Shown here: piece by piece, positions 23,947-33,167 of the stretch
Position numbering within the stretch: the first letter of the stretch is position 1
Layout: every line of letters begins with the position of its first letter
Assembly: GCA_964413535.1 (NCBI GenBank)
Contig: CAYPTB010000063.1
Coordinates: 50,084 to 114,083 of the forward strand
Direction of reading: 5' to 3'
Length of the DNA: 64,000 nt
From: CAYPTB01 sp964413535
GTDB taxonomy: Bacteria; Planctomycetota; UBA1135; GCA-002686595
The notes under the pieces: model-generated
The model's database searches: none
What the model saw: only the letters and a program-made list of their open reading frames with translations
Told to the model about the DNA's origin: nothing
Made by a program: the position numbers and the translations under genes

Positions 23947-25844
23947 CTATCGAAGAGCCGCGGGAACAAGCGAACGATGTCGTTGTACGTGACGTACACC
24001 ATGAGCGACAGGATGAACACCAGCCCTACCATTTGGCTGTAGCCGAGGAACCTGTCCGAAGGCGGAGAGCCCTTCACCTTCTCGATCAGTAGGAACATCA
24101 GGTGGCCGCCGTCCAGAACGGGGATCGGGAGCACGTTCAGGATGGCGAGATTGATGCTGAGCATGCACAGGAAGAACAGGAGCTTCACGGGTCCCTGTTC
24201 CGACCAGCTGTAGGACACACGGCTGATCGTGATGATTCCACCGATGTTCTTGCTCGAGACCTGGCCCGAAACCATGCGCTTCAGGGTGAGCCACGTGTCT
24301 TCGACGAACTTCCAAGAGCAGAGCAAGCCGACCTCGAAGGCTTGCAAAGGACCCGTCGTCCGGTACACGTACTCGGCTCGTCTGGAGGCGATTCCGTATT
24401 CCAGGATGGGTTCGGAGCGCGGTGTTGCGACTACTTCCAGCGTGAGAGCCTGGGCTCCGGGCTGGGTGGCGGGTCGCTCGATCGCCAGTCGCATCGGTTG
24501 CTCCTTCGAACCCGCGAGTTCGACGGCGTCGAGTACGTCGTCCCAACTCGAGACCTCGCTTCCGTCGATTCGCCGGATCACGTCTCCGTCGCGCAGGCCG
24601 GCCTCGTGAGCTGCCCAACCCGGCGTGACGACGACCTGGGTCGTCTCCGAGTGCGGGGTGACCGCAATGGCTCGGGCGAACGCGAGCGCCCGGGCACCGT
24701 CGAGAGGGGATGTCTCGAGATGGAGCACGCGAGAGCGGCGAAGGACCTCGACCCGGAGAGGCTCCTCGCTCTCGACGACGGCTCGTGCGAAGTCGCCTCG
24801 CCGAAAGATGGGGGTACCGTTGACCGAGAGGATGACGTCTCCAGCTTCGAGACCGAGTGAGGTGACGTCCTGGTTCTCGCGCAGGGCACGAACGTAATTC
24901 GTCGGCACGCGAATTCCGAGACGTGGCTCGCTTCGTTCCTCCCCAGGAGCCGGGACAACGGACACGGTGGTCACTTCATCACCGTCCGCGACCCGAATAC
25001 GCATCGTTCCACCGCGCTCGATCGCTTCGATGAGCTGCCCGATGGGATCCTGCCCGGGAGCCGTGCCCTCGGCACCGAGTAGGCGCATGCCGGAGCGCAG
25101 GCCCGCCATGAATGCCGGGGATCCCGGCTCCACTTCGATTCGGTTCTCTCGGTCGGTGGCTTCGAGAACGCCGATCGAGTTCAAGCCTTGCATCTCGTCG
25201 CGATCCGGAACGAGAAGGACTTCCTCGGGTTCCGTGGCGCCTGGAGCAAGAACGCGAAGGACGACTCGGTTGGGATTCCCGAGCGCCACAGCCGTAGGGA
25301 TGTGGAAGAAATCGAATACCGGCTCACCGTCGACAGCCAGGACGCGCGAGCCGGGTTCGAGTCCCGCGCGCCAAGCGGAGCGTCCCAGTTCGGGCCGAAT
25401 CAGGGGTTCGACGAAGGGTACGCCTCGTGCGAAGAGGATCGGGAAGACGATCGCCCCGAAGGCGAGGTTCATGAGAACTCCGCCCGAGAAGATGAAGAAG
25501 CGCTGGCCGATGCTCTTCGAATGGAGATCGCCTCCATGATACTCCTGCTTCGTGTCGAGCCCACCCGCAGTGACGCTTCGCGCATCTTCCGCTCGCGCCC
25601 AGGCCCGCCCCTCGGCGGTCGGCTCATCACCCGCCATCTTCACGTACCCGCCAAGCGGCACGAGCGCGATCTGGTAGCGAGTTCCCCCCCGGCGAAAGGC
25701 GAAGAGGGCAGGCCCGAAGCCCAGGCTGAAGACCTGTACGTGAACCTTGCACCAGCGTGCGGCCAAGAAGTGCCCTGCTTCGTGAACGAAGATCACTAGG
25801 CCGATGCCGAACGCGACTTGAAGGATTCGCCAGAGATCGATCAT
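23943..25844 (-). CDS. rseP: RseP-type site-2 zinc metalloprotease with four PDZ-like domains
   Basis: The 633-residue M50 protease has HEAGH at residues 21-25 in the first membrane helix and NVLPIPVLDGG at 570-580 carrying the third zinc ligand Asp. Between the early and late membrane segments are four PDZ-like units, at about 145-205, 235-300, 308-375 and 395-465. E. coli RseP (about 450 residues) has two. Site-2 proteases cut membrane-embedded anti-sigma factors and remnant signal peptides. A sigma/membrane-partner pair lies 7 kb away, but a link is only a guess. The gene lies between dxr (48 bp upstream) and the overlapping ubiA-type gene. Confidence 0.93.
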   Translation of the reverse strand: MIDLWRILQVAFGIGLVIFVHEAGHFLAARWCKVHVQVFSLGFGPALFAFRRGGTRYQIALVPLGGYVKMAGDEPTAEGRAWARAEDARSVTAGGLDTKQEYHGGDLHSKSIGQRFFIFSGGVLMNLAFGAIVFPILFARGVPFVEPLIRPELGRSAWRAGLEPGSRVLAVDGEPVFDFFHIPTAVALGNPNRVVLRVLAPGATEPEEVLLVPDRDEMQGLNSIGVLEATDRENRIEVEPGSPAFMAGLRSGMRLLGAEGTAPGQDPIGQLIEAIERGGTMRIRVADGDEVTTVSVVPAPGEERSEPRLGIRVPTNYVRALRENQDVTSLGLEAGDVILSVNGTPIFRRGDFARAVVESEEPLRVEVLRRSRVLHLETSPLDGARALAFARAIAVTPHSETTQVVVTPGWAAHEAGLRDGDVIRRIDGSEVSSWDDVLDAVELAGSKEQPMRLAIERPATQPGAQALTLEVVATPRSEPILEYGIASRRAEYVYRTTGPLQAFEVGLLCSWKFVEDTWLTLKRMVSGQVSSKNIGGIITISRVSYSWSEQGPVKLLFFLCMLSINLAILNVLPIPVLDGGHLMFLLIEKVKGSPPSDRFLGYSQMVGLVFILSLMVYVTYNDIVRLFPRLFDR

Positions 25845-25892
25845 TCCGTCTTCGCCATCCGCTCGAAAGTTGTAGAAGAAGCCTGGGTTGTC

Positions 25893-27062
25893 TCAGCCGA
25901 GAGGCGCTTGTGCTAGTTCAGCGACGAGCGCGCGGGCGAGGGACCGAGCTCGGCTATCCGCTGCCAGAAGGTCTTCCAGATCGGCCGCGATCCCGGTGCG
26001 TTGCTCCAATACGGTTCGGTTGACGCGGTAGATCTCCTGGAATCCCATTCGCTCGGCCAAGAAAGCCTCGACGGCCACTTCATCGGCCGCGTTGAGGACC
26101 GAGCCTGCGTCGGAGCCCTCACGTACGCAGCGATAGCCCAGCTCGAGCGCCGGGAACCGAGCTGATTCCGGTTCCTCGAACGACAACTCGCTGAAGAGAG
26201 TCATGTCGAAGCCCCTCAATGAGGAGTTAGGGGCGCGGCGCGGGTGATTCAACGCGAAGTGGATCGGGCCGCGCATGTCGGGCGGCCCCATTTGGGCGAG
26301 GAGGGAGCCGTCTTCGAACTCGACCATGGAGTGAACGATCGATTGGCGGTGCAAGACGACCCGAATGCGATCGGCGGGGATGCCGTAGAGATGGTGCGTC
26401 TCGACGATCTCGAACGCCTTGTTCATGAGGGTGGCCGAGTCGACGGTGATGCGTGGCCCCATGCTCCAGTTTGGATGACGCAGCGCATCCGTCGGCGTCA
26501 CGTTAGCGAAGTCGTCCAGTGGAAGGTCCCGGAGCGCTCCTCCGCTGGCAGTGAGGTAGATTGCTCGTATGGTTCTCGGATCCTCACCCCGTAGGCACTG
26601 ATAGATCGCCGCATGCTCGCTGTCTACCGGCAGGATCGGGGCTGCGTTGGAGCGCGACAGATCCATCAAGAGCTCGCCCGCGACGACCAGCGATTCCTTG
26701 TTCGCGAGAGCGAGCGTTCGTCCTCGCTCGAGAACCCGCATCGAGGGGACGACTCCCGCCGCACCGACCACGCCGTGGAGACACAGGTCGTAGTCGCACT
26801 CCACCGCGAGACGTTCCACGCTGTCTTCGCCGGAGAAGACTCTCGTACCATCGGGGACGCGGTCGGCCAATTCCGCGGCAGCCTCGCCATCAACCAACCC
26901 GACGAACTTCGGGCGAAATCGTCGGACTTGCGCGAGCAGGAGCGGCCAAGAGCTCCGCGCGGACAATCCTACGACCTCGAAGTCGGCTCCGGCGTCGGCG
27001 AGGAGTTCGAGGGTCTGCCTGCCGATCGAACCCGTACTACCTAGGACGAGCACTCTCTTCAT
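25893..27062 (-). CDS. dxr: 1-deoxy-D-xylulose 5-phosphate reductoisomerase
   Basis: The protein has 389 residues from the ATG at 27062. The NADPH-binding GSTGSIG follows the first strand; ALANKESLVVAGELL, the metal-binding DSEHAAIYQCL, LTASGGALRD, the flexible-loop HPNWSMGPRITVDSATLMNK and HRQSIVHSMVEF are all in order. Dxr converts DXP to 2-C-methylerythritol 4-phosphate, the first committed step of the MEP isoprenoid pathway. The loop usually written SGGPFR reads SGGALR here, a mild change. dxr upstream of rseP is a common bacterial order. Confidence 0.96.
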   Translation of the reverse strand: MKRVLVLGSTGSIGRQTLELLADAGADFEVVGLSARSSWPLLLAQVRRFRPKFVGLVDGEAAAELADRVPDGTRVFSGEDSVERLAVECDYDLCLHGVVGAAGVVPSMRVLERGRTLALANKESLVVAGELLMDLSRSNAAPILPVDSEHAAIYQCLRGEDPRTIRAIYLTASGGALRDLPLDDFANVTPTDALRHPNWSMGPRITVDSATLMNKAFEIVETHHLYGIPADRIRVVLHRQSIVHSMVEFEDGSLLAQMGPPDMRGPIHFALNHPRRAPNSSLRGFDMTLFSELSFEEPESARFPALELGYRCVREGSDAGSVLNAADEVAVEAFLAERMGFQEIYRVNRTVLEQRTGIAADLEDLLAADSRARSLARALVAELAQAPLG

Positions 27063-27074
27063 CGCTTCGAAGCG
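27063..27074. repeat. 12-bp perfect palindrome in the dxr/purM divergent gap
   Basis: The sequence cgcttcgaagcg is its own reverse complement and directly abuts the dxr start codon within the 112-bp divergent region. It might be a protein-binding site or a small hairpin over the dxr start; chance cannot be excluded. Confidence 0.25.
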
Positions 27075-27174
27075 CGGCAAGGCGGGTTTGCACCGACAAT
27101 TGCGGTACAGGGGCGCGGACCGTAGTGTAGGCGATGGCTCGGCTCCCGAGAACGCCGAGACTTGGACACTCCCA

Positions 27175-28230
27175 GTGAAGTCGCAATCGCTGACGTACAA
27201 AGAGGCGGGCGTCGACATCGACGCCAAGATGGGCGCACTCGCCCGCGCTAAGGAAGCCATCCTTCGGAGCTCGACACCGGGGGTTCTGGGCTCGGTAGGT
27301 CTCTTCGGCGGTCTCTTCGACCCAGCCCGCATGGGCTGCGAGGGGTGGATCCTCGTGGCCAGCGCAGATGGAGTCGGGACGAAGTTGGACATCGCCAAAC
27401 GAACGGGGATCTACCACTCGGTGGGGCGGGACCTCGTGCACCACTGCATCGACGACATACTGGTTCAAGGAGCGCGTCCACTTTTCTTCATGGACTACGT
27501 GGGGACTGGTCGCCTCGACCCAGAGGTCGTTGCCGCGCTCATCGAAGGATGCGCGAATGCCTGCCGGGACAATGGGCTCGCTTTGCTCGGCGGAGAAACG
27601 GCCGAGCTACCGGGCCTGTATGCCGAAGGGGACTTCGACCTTGTCGGCTTCATCGTCGGTGCTGTGCGGCGGGACCGCATTCTGGACGGAAGCAGAGTTG
27701 CCTCGGGTCAAGTGTTACTGGGCCTGCGCTCCAGCGGACTGCATACGAACGGCTACTCCTTGGCCAGGAAAATTGCATTCGATCACCTTGGCCTTTCCCT
27801 CGAGGATCGGCCCAGCGAACTTGGAGGCGTGACACTCGCGGAAGCGTTCTTGGCGCCGCACCGTTCGTATCTGCAATCGCTGCTTCCCCTCGTCGAGGCC
27901 GGCCGCATTGCGGCGTTGGCGCACATCACGGGCGGGGGCTTCGTGGACAACCTTCCCCGAGTCTTGGGTGAACACTTCGACGCGGTCATCGACCGCGAGA
28001 CTTGGGAGATACCTGGGTTGTTCCGGTTCTTGATAAACGGCGGAAGAGTCGATCGGGATGAGGCGTGGCGGGTGTTCAACATGGGTGTAGGGATGATTTG
28101 CTTCGTGAATCCGGAGATGTGCGCATCCGTCGAGGCGGAACTCTCCTCACGAGGGGAGGCGCCGATTCGGCTCGGGCTGGTGGAGAAAGGCGGTGGCGTG
28201 GTCCGGTGGGCAGACGGATCGATGCACTGA
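27175..28230 (+). CDS. purM: Phosphoribosylformylglycinamidine cyclo-ligase
   Basis: The protein has 351 residues from the GTG at 27175, the only start giving the normal PurM N-terminus (LTYKEAGVDIDA). Family motifs follow: ASADGVGTKLDIA, the catalytic-loop CIDDILVQGA, ALLGGETAELPGLY, RSSGLHTNGYSLAR, and HITGGGFVDNLPRVL. PurM makes aminoimidazole ribonucleotide in purine synthesis. No other pur gene is adjacent. Its end overlaps the next gene by 25 bp. Confidence 0.96.
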   Translation: MKSQSLTYKEAGVDIDAKMGALARAKEAILRSSTPGVLGSVGLFGGLFDPARMGCEGWILVASADGVGTKLDIAKRTGIYHSVGRDLVHHCIDDILVQGARPLFFMDYVGTGRLDPEVVAALIEGCANACRDNGLALLGGETAELPGLYAEGDFDLVGFIVGAVRRDRILDGSRVASGQVLLGLRSSGLHTNGYSLARKIAFDHLGLSLEDRPSELGGVTLAEAFLAPHRSYLQSLLPLVEAGRIAALAHITGGGFVDNLPRVLGEHFDAVIDRETWEIPGLFRFLINGGRVDRDEAWRVFNMGVGMICFVNPEMCASVEAELSSRGEAPIRLGLVEKGGGVVRWADGSMH

Positions 28231-29102
28231 GCGCCCTCCTTGCCTTCGTGGCAAGCTTGCACGCGGGGATGGAGAGGGAAGAGGACTGGCAGCCGGTTTG
28301 GAAGGCGTTTCTCTCATTGCGCAAGACGGATCCCTCCTCAGCCGTGGACAGCGCCAGATCCCTTTCGTCCGGGCTCGAGGATCCGATTCGACGGCACCTC
28401 TTGGATGCCGTCGCTGGGGAGGATGGAGCGCTCGATCTCGTGAAGGATGATCTTCAGGAGTTTCAGTCCCTCTCGGGCTGGCCCCTGACCTCGATCGAGA
28501 GTTGGATTGCAGCTCGCGTGCTTCCACCGGGCGGCGCTCGAAGCATGTGTGTCCTCGCGGCGTTGCATAAAGACCCGGAAGCGTTGGAACCAGACCATAT
28601 AATCCTCGCGAACGAAGTAGGGATGGAGTTGGCCGAGGACCTACGACTCGACGAGGCCATCAGGCTCCAACGAGCACTGCACGCGCGTTGCGCTGCTGAG
28701 TGGAGTGCGGTGAACCTCGCCATGAGCTTGAAACGAATGGGAGCGTATCAGGAAGCTTCCGAGATCCTTGCCACGCAGGAAGAACGGGGGGCTTCGGCCG
28801 ATCTTCGCGCGCAACGGGCCATTCTTGAGTTGGCGTGTGGTGACGAGATGAGCGGTCGAGAGTTGCTAGGGTCCTGCCTGGGCAACGGCTCCCTGGATGC
28901 CGCACAGGTTCTCGCACGGCTCGATCTTGCTTCGGCAAGGCTGGTAGCCGCCCGGCGAGGCTTCGGCGCCCTGCTCACTGCCGAGAAACCGGGCCCGTGG
29001 GCGTTATACGGGTGGGGACTAGCCCTCGCGGAGCCTCCCTTGGGTGTCTCTGCAGGGAACGTCAGCGATCTGGAAAGAGCAGTGACGAGAGACTTGCAAT
29101 GA
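28206..29102 (+). CDS. Predicted secreted TPR-like helical protein
   Basis: The 298-residue protein starts at the GTG at 28206, chosen because it opens on a short signal-like segment (RRIDALSALLAFVASLHAG). Most of the rest is amphipathic helix with TPR-like spacing, for example RLQRALHARCAAEWSAVNLA and AYQEASEILATQEERGASAD. No enzyme motif was recognised. It overlaps purM by 25 bp and heads a run of four closely spaced plus-strand genes (to 32560) with lower GC than their surroundings. The function is unknown. Confidence 0.6.
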   Translation: MGRRIDALSALLAFVASLHAGMEREEDWQPVWKAFLSLRKTDPSSAVDSARSLSSGLEDPIRRHLLDAVAGEDGALDLVKDDLQEFQSLSGWPLTSIESWIAARVLPPGGARSMCVLAALHKDPEALEPDHIILANEVGMELAEDLRLDEAIRLQRALHARCAAEWSAVNLAMSLKRMGAYQEASEILATQEERGASADLRAQRAILELACGDEMSGRELLGSCLGNGSLDAAQVLARLDLASARLVAARRGFGALLTAEKPGPWALYGWGLALAEPPLGVSAGNVSDLERAVTRDLQ

Positions 29103-29146
29103 CCTAGGTGCTACCCAGCATCGGGCCCATCGACTTAACGAGAACC

Positions 29147-30388
29147 ATGATCATGTGGAAGCGACACTGCGTGCTAGCCTCCCCCATTGTCTTGATCGCA
29201 GTGCTGGGTGCCCCCGCACGCGAACTACAGCTCAAGGACCGAGACCATCAAGGTCTCGGGAAGCTAATCGGAGCGTACTTCGAAGCAAAGAGGGAGAGTT
29301 CTGGAATCGCGGTAGCCTTGGCCAAGCTCGACGAAGAAGTTGGAAAGATCGACAAGAAGTCCAAGGATCTTCCCTTCTTGGCCATGGTCGACGACATTCA
29401 GAAGTCGATGTATTACAGCGCTAAGTACAAAGACTCCGTCACCAAGGGAAGATTGGATGACGTCTCGATGAAGGGAAAGTTCGGAGACGTCCGCTACAGC
29501 CTTCATGCTCCGAAGTCCTACAAGGCATCAAAAGGACCTTACCCTCTCGTGATATGCCTTCCGGATGTGGATCAAACGGTTCAGCAGCACTTCGAAGCGA
29601 GTTGGGCAGATCCTGCCATGCGAGAAGCCGCGATCTTCGCCATCTGCCAATTGCCAGAAGACAAGACCAAGTGGACCATCATGGAGGGAGGCATCGCTGT
29701 CGCGATGCAGGTTCTTGCGGCGGTCCGCAAGGAATATGCCGTAGACATAGATCGGACCTATGTGTTTGCACTTGGGGCCGGGATCCCTGTTGCAATGGCA
29801 ATCGGCCAAAACTATCCGCACGTGTTTGCGGGTGTAATCGGAAGGGCGGGGGACATCGCGGAGGGCATCGCTCCTACCAATTTTAGGAACCTTCCCACGC
29901 TACTCATTGAGACCGGATCGAATTCCGCGGCCTTCGAGAAGGCGGCCATAGAGGCCGGTATTGCGTCGTGCACTAGAATGCCCGATGCCGCTGAAGCCGA
30001 TGTGCGGAAGTGGATCGACGAGCATCCACGCACGGCTCATCCAATGAGGATTACCCTGGCTCCTACGACGCAATTCGGAAAGTCAGGATACTGGCTAACC
30101 GTGGACGACTTCGATCCAACGGATCTGCCGAGCGTGGATGCAACGGCGGATCGAACTGCTAACACAATTAACGTGCTTGCTTCGGAGATCGGATCATTAC
30201 GGGTATATTTTAACGATGTACTCGTCGATATGAGTAAACCGATACGTGTTACGCTAAACGGGCAAGAGCGGGAAATCAGTGTGCCCCGAAGCCTCGAGCA
30301 CACCTTGGATCAGGCCTACATCTCTAGCGATACAGGCAGGGTGTACACGTATTCCTACTACTTCGAAGTTCCTCCTCACCAAGAATGA
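29147..30388 (+). CDS. Secreted alpha/beta-hydrolase-like protein lacking the nucleophile Ser
   Basis: The protein has 413 residues, with ATG at 29147 (a second in-frame ATG is six bases on), followed by a signal peptide ending near GAPA. The middle part looks like an esterase-type alpha/beta hydrolase: PYPLVICLPDVDQTVQ, then DIDRTYVFALGAGIPVAMAI. The nucleophile elbow, normally GxSxG, reads GAGIP at 210-214, so the serine is Gly212. The C-terminal 100 residues form a separate domain containing YWLTVDDF and LRVYFNDVLVDM. It may be a binding protein and not an enzyme. It overlaps the next gene (ATGA). Confidence 0.6.
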   Translation: MIMWKRHCVLASPIVLIAVLGAPARELQLKDRDHQGLGKLIGAYFEAKRESSGIAVALAKLDEEVGKIDKKSKDLPFLAMVDDIQKSMYYSAKYKDSVTKGRLDDVSMKGKFGDVRYSLHAPKSYKASKGPYPLVICLPDVDQTVQQHFEASWADPAMREAAIFAICQLPEDKTKWTIMEGGIAVAMQVLAAVRKEYAVDIDRTYVFALGAGIPVAMAIGQNYPHVFAGVIGRAGDIAEGIAPTNFRNLPTLLIETGSNSAAFEKAAIEAGIASCTRMPDAAEADVRKWIDEHPRTAHPMRITLAPTTQFGKSGYWLTVDDFDPTDLPSVDATADRTANTINVLASEIGSLRVYFNDVLVDMSKPIRVTLNGQEREISVPRSLEHTLDQAYISSDTGRVYTYSYYFEVPPHQE

Positions 30389-32058
30389 GTCTCCAAACCG
30401 GCGGGAGTACGCCGGAACATCGAAAAACGGACGCCCATCCAGGTAGCAGTTGGCTGCTCCTTATCGCTGCGTTCGCTGGCGCTTGCACGATGGGCGTCGA
30501 GATTGCCGCAGTCCGTCTCTTGGCTCCTTGGTTTGGGGCCAGCCTGATCGTTTGGACCAACGTTCTCGAAGTGATTCTTTGTGGTCTGGCCGTTGGCTAC
30601 CTTCTTGGTGCGCAACTCAGCCGGTCTCGGGAGCCATTGGCGAGATTGGCCGTAGTGCTGGGTATGGGGGCATTGTTCACAGCATGGTTACCTGCCCTTA
30701 GTGGCCCGATATGTGCGTTGTTCCTTCCACGAGATCTTGCCCTTCACGACGCGGCGCCTCTATTGCTGTGGGGAAGTTTGGCTTCTGCCTTGCTGCTCTT
30801 TTTACCGCCCGCGACGATGCTGGGCGCCGTCGGACCGTTATTGGTGGAAGAACTACAACGGCGGGGCGGACTACGTGCCGGGACGGCGGGCGGACGCGTT
30901 CTGGCAGCGTCCACCTTCGGAAGTGTCGCGGGAGCATTCCTGACAAGTCACGTCGGGATTCCGAGCACACTATTGGGACTGCGAAGGACCTTCGCGCTCG
31001 CAGCCATCGTACTTGCGATTTGTTGCGGGGTGACGTGGATAAGATCGAGACGCGGACAAACATCGTCAATCTGCATCCTGATTGCGGTCGTTACCCTCTC
31101 CTTCTTGATTCGCGGGGATCCGTCGCTCCCTGCCTCGAGAGAAGGCATTCAGGAGTTGGCACGCGGAGAATCTATCTACCAGCATGTGCGCGTCGTTGAG
31201 GATTCCCGGAGTGGAAAAACATTTAGGTATTTGCAAGTAAACGAGGGTTTTGATTCTTTTCAATCTGTATGGCAAGCTGAGGAAGGTTTGCTCGGTAAGG
31301 GCTTTTATTATGATGACTTTGCTTTGCCAGTATGGTGGTCGCGCGGAGCCCATAGTGACCAGAACTACCGAGTCTTGGTTCTAGGCTTTGGCGCGGGTTC
31401 GGTGTATCGAGTCCTTTCGGGAGTCATGCCTGCTGGGATGACTCTCGACATGATTGGTATCGAAATCGACGCAATGGTCGTCGATCTCGGGAGACTCTAT
31501 TTCGACCTTCCCTCGCGCTTCGCGAAGTCAGAGGGGAAGGCGCTCGAAATTCATTCGGGCTTGGATGCTCGATTTGCCCTGCGTTGCTTGGATGGCCCGT
31601 TCGACGAGATCGTTCTCGACGCCTACGCAAACCAGATCGAGATCCCCCCCCATCTGTCGACTGTGGAGTTTTTTCGTGAGGTTCGCGAACAGCTTGCCTC
31701 TAATGGTTGGTTGGTTACAAACATCGGTGGTTTTGGGTTCGATGACCCGATAGTCGTCGCTGTTGCAGAAAGCGTGGCATTTGCATTCGAGCAAGGAGTC
31801 CTTCTCTTACGCGTACCCCAATCCCGGAACGTTACGTTGTTTGCTCGCCGCGATATACCGCCACCTACTCCTCAGGACGAGTCCTGGGGCATTCGGGGGC
31901 AGGTGGGGGATCTGCTCGCTCCAAGAGAGATCGAAGGCGGATGGATGTGGATCCATCCACCTGAGACGCCCATGCTAACCGATGATCGAAACCCGATAGA
32001 GAGTCTGCAATTGCGCTCGTTGCGTGAAGCGCGGGAGAGAATGCGAAGTGATACCTGA
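30385..32058 (+). CDS. Membrane protein with C-terminal spermidine synthase-like methyltransferase fold
   Basis: In this 557-residue protein the first 230 residues contain about seven predicted membrane helices (GVEIAAVRLLAPWFGASLIV is the typical opening). The C-terminal domain has a Rossmann fold of the spermidine synthase type: LVLGFGAG at about 332-339, GIEIDAMVVDLGRLYFDLP with the acidic cofactor ligand, and IVLDAYANQIEIPPHLST with Asp412 in the catalytic-site position. Such fused proteins are widespread in bacteria and few have known substrates. It shares overlapping stops and starts with both neighbours. The DNA is notably AT-rich: in bases 31201-31260 I count 22 G/C of 60. Confidence 0.82.
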   Translation: MSLQTGGSTPEHRKTDAHPGSSWLLLIAAFAGACTMGVEIAAVRLLAPWFGASLIVWTNVLEVILCGLAVGYLLGAQLSRSREPLARLAVVLGMGALFTAWLPALSGPICALFLPRDLALHDAAPLLLWGSLASALLLFLPPATMLGAVGPLLVEELQRRGGLRAGTAGGRVLAASTFGSVAGAFLTSHVGIPSTLLGLRRTFALAAIVLAICCGVTWIRSRRGQTSSICILIAVVTLSFLIRGDPSLPASREGIQELARGESIYQHVRVVEDSRSGKTFRYLQVNEGFDSFQSVWQAEEGLLGKGFYYDDFALPVWWSRGAHSDQNYRVLVLGFGAGSVYRVLSGVMPAGMTLDMIGIEIDAMVVDLGRLYFDLPSRFAKSEGKALEIHSGLDARFALRCLDGPFDEIVLDAYANQIEIPPHLSTVEFFREVREQLASNGWLVTNIGGFGFDDPIVVAVAESVAFAFEQGVLLLRVPQSRNVTLFARRDIPPPTPQDESWGIRGQVGDLLAPREIEGGWMWIHPPETPMLTDDRNPIESLQLRSLREARERMRSDT

Positions 32059-32560
32059 ACTCACGCTCTTTGTCTTTTGCTCGATGGCAAAGGTGTATGG
32101 TCAAGCTCCGAATCGAGAACCTGCACCTGATGGGCCCCGGGAGGCGCTTGATCTGGCGGATACTGAACGCGATGCCGTGGCACGAGCGATCATCCGCGCC
32201 CAGGTCTATTTTCAAGCAGGCGACTATCCTGCGGTTGTGCAGGCGGCGGAGATGGGGCTCTCACATTCGCCTGAAGACCTCACGCTTCTATGGCGAGTCG
32301 TTGCGGCGCAATTATGGCTGCAAGAGGGCGACCAAGCCGCAGCATATGTGGTACGGTTACAAAAATCTATTTATAGCAGTTACTTGGACGATCATGAAAG
32401 AGAACAATGGCTCAATGCGGTTGCAATTATGGAGAAGAGCGCGGTTGAACTCACGTTGTCCACCAAGGCGGGAAGTAGAGCGCTGTGGGGCGCAAGACTC
32501 GTCGTTGCTGTCAGTGGATCGGGTCTTTTAGTTGGGGTCTTCTGTTTGGTTAAGAGTTGA
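32048..32560 (+). CDS. Small TPR-like protein with signal and C-terminal membrane anchor
   Basis: The protein has 170 residues from the GTG at 32048, which overlaps the previous gene by 11 bp and gives a signal-like start (PELTLFVFCSMAKVYG). The middle shows TPR-like helices (AIIRAQVYFQAGDYPAVVQA and a following TLLWRVVAAQLWLQEGD). A hydrophobic C-terminal segment (VVAVSGSGLLVGVFCLV) would anchor it in the membrane. It ends the four-gene run. The function is unknown; it may assist the membrane spermidine-synthase-like protein. Confidence 0.55.
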   Translation: MIPELTLFVFCSMAKVYGQAPNREPAPDGPREALDLADTERDAVARAIIRAQVYFQAGDYPAVVQAAEMGLSHSPEDLTLLWRVVAAQLWLQEGDQAAAYVVRLQKSIYSSYLDDHEREQWLNAVAIMEKSAVELTLSTKAGSRALWGARLVVAVSGSGLLVGVFCLVKS

Positions 32561-32690
32561 GTCGTCACGGGGGATAGGGTGAAAGGCGGCAGGCGTGAGG
32601 GACTGCTCAGGACCTTGACTGGCCTGGGGAACTTGCTGTCCCGGTCCGGATGTCGAACGTCTTTGAAGCACGGGAGGCAGGAACCGGGCG

Positions 32691-32988
32691 CTGCATGATT
32701 CCGTCGACCTGGTTCCACTCCAGGTCCATCAGCTTCGCGACGGCCTTGATGTTCGCTTCCTTCAGGAAGTCGATGACGAGCGCCTCCATCAGCGCCGTGA
32801 AGCGCGAGCCCGGCTCGGCCCAAGGGACCCGATCTGCCGAGCTGCCAGTCGAGGCACGTCGGCAACGTCCAAACTGCAGCCGGGCTCCACACCCGTACTT
32901 TTTCTTCGTTCGCGGAGAGCTTGACGCTCGCCACCGGCCAGTGAGGAGGGACGCCCAGGATCGCCGCGTAGAGTTCCTTGTCGAGCAT
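32691..32988 (-). pseudogene. Decayed ISL3-type transposase N-terminal fragment
   Basis: On the minus strand one frame reads LDKELYAAILGVPPHW and KVRVW from 32988, which resembles the start of ISL3-family transposases. After a frameshift near 32850 another frame reads VPWAEPGSRFTALMEALVID and EANIKAVAKLMDLEWNQVDG, the conserved continuation. The expected zinc-binding Cys cluster is lost and everything after the DGIM segment (near 32691) is missing, including the DDE catalytic domain. It fills most of the 620-bp gene-free stretch 32561-33183. No terminal inverted repeats or target duplications were identified. Confidence 0.75.
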
Positions 32989-33132
32989 CCCCCAAGCGTA
33001 GCCACCGCCGCGCCCCGGCTCCGCAAGCCAGCGCTGCTCCCTGCAAGGTCCCGCAACATCAGCTCACTCACACGAGAGCCCGAAAGCCTGAAGCCCTCTT
33101 TAGTGCGATCGTCGGCTCGTAGCGCAATTGGC

Positions 33133-33167
33133 GGAGCCGTTCAGATCCGAGTGGCCTGAACGGCTCC
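33133..33167 (-). terminator. 12-bp perfect hairpin downstream of the HEAT gene
   Basis: The arms 33133-33144 and 33156-33167 are perfect reverse complements of 12 bp with an 11-nt loop. The hairpin lies 16 bp past the stop of the minus-strand HEAT-repeat gene. No long U-run follows on either strand, so it is a possible transcription terminator or mRNA-end stabiliser, or a remnant of the neighbouring insertion element. Confidence 0.45.
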
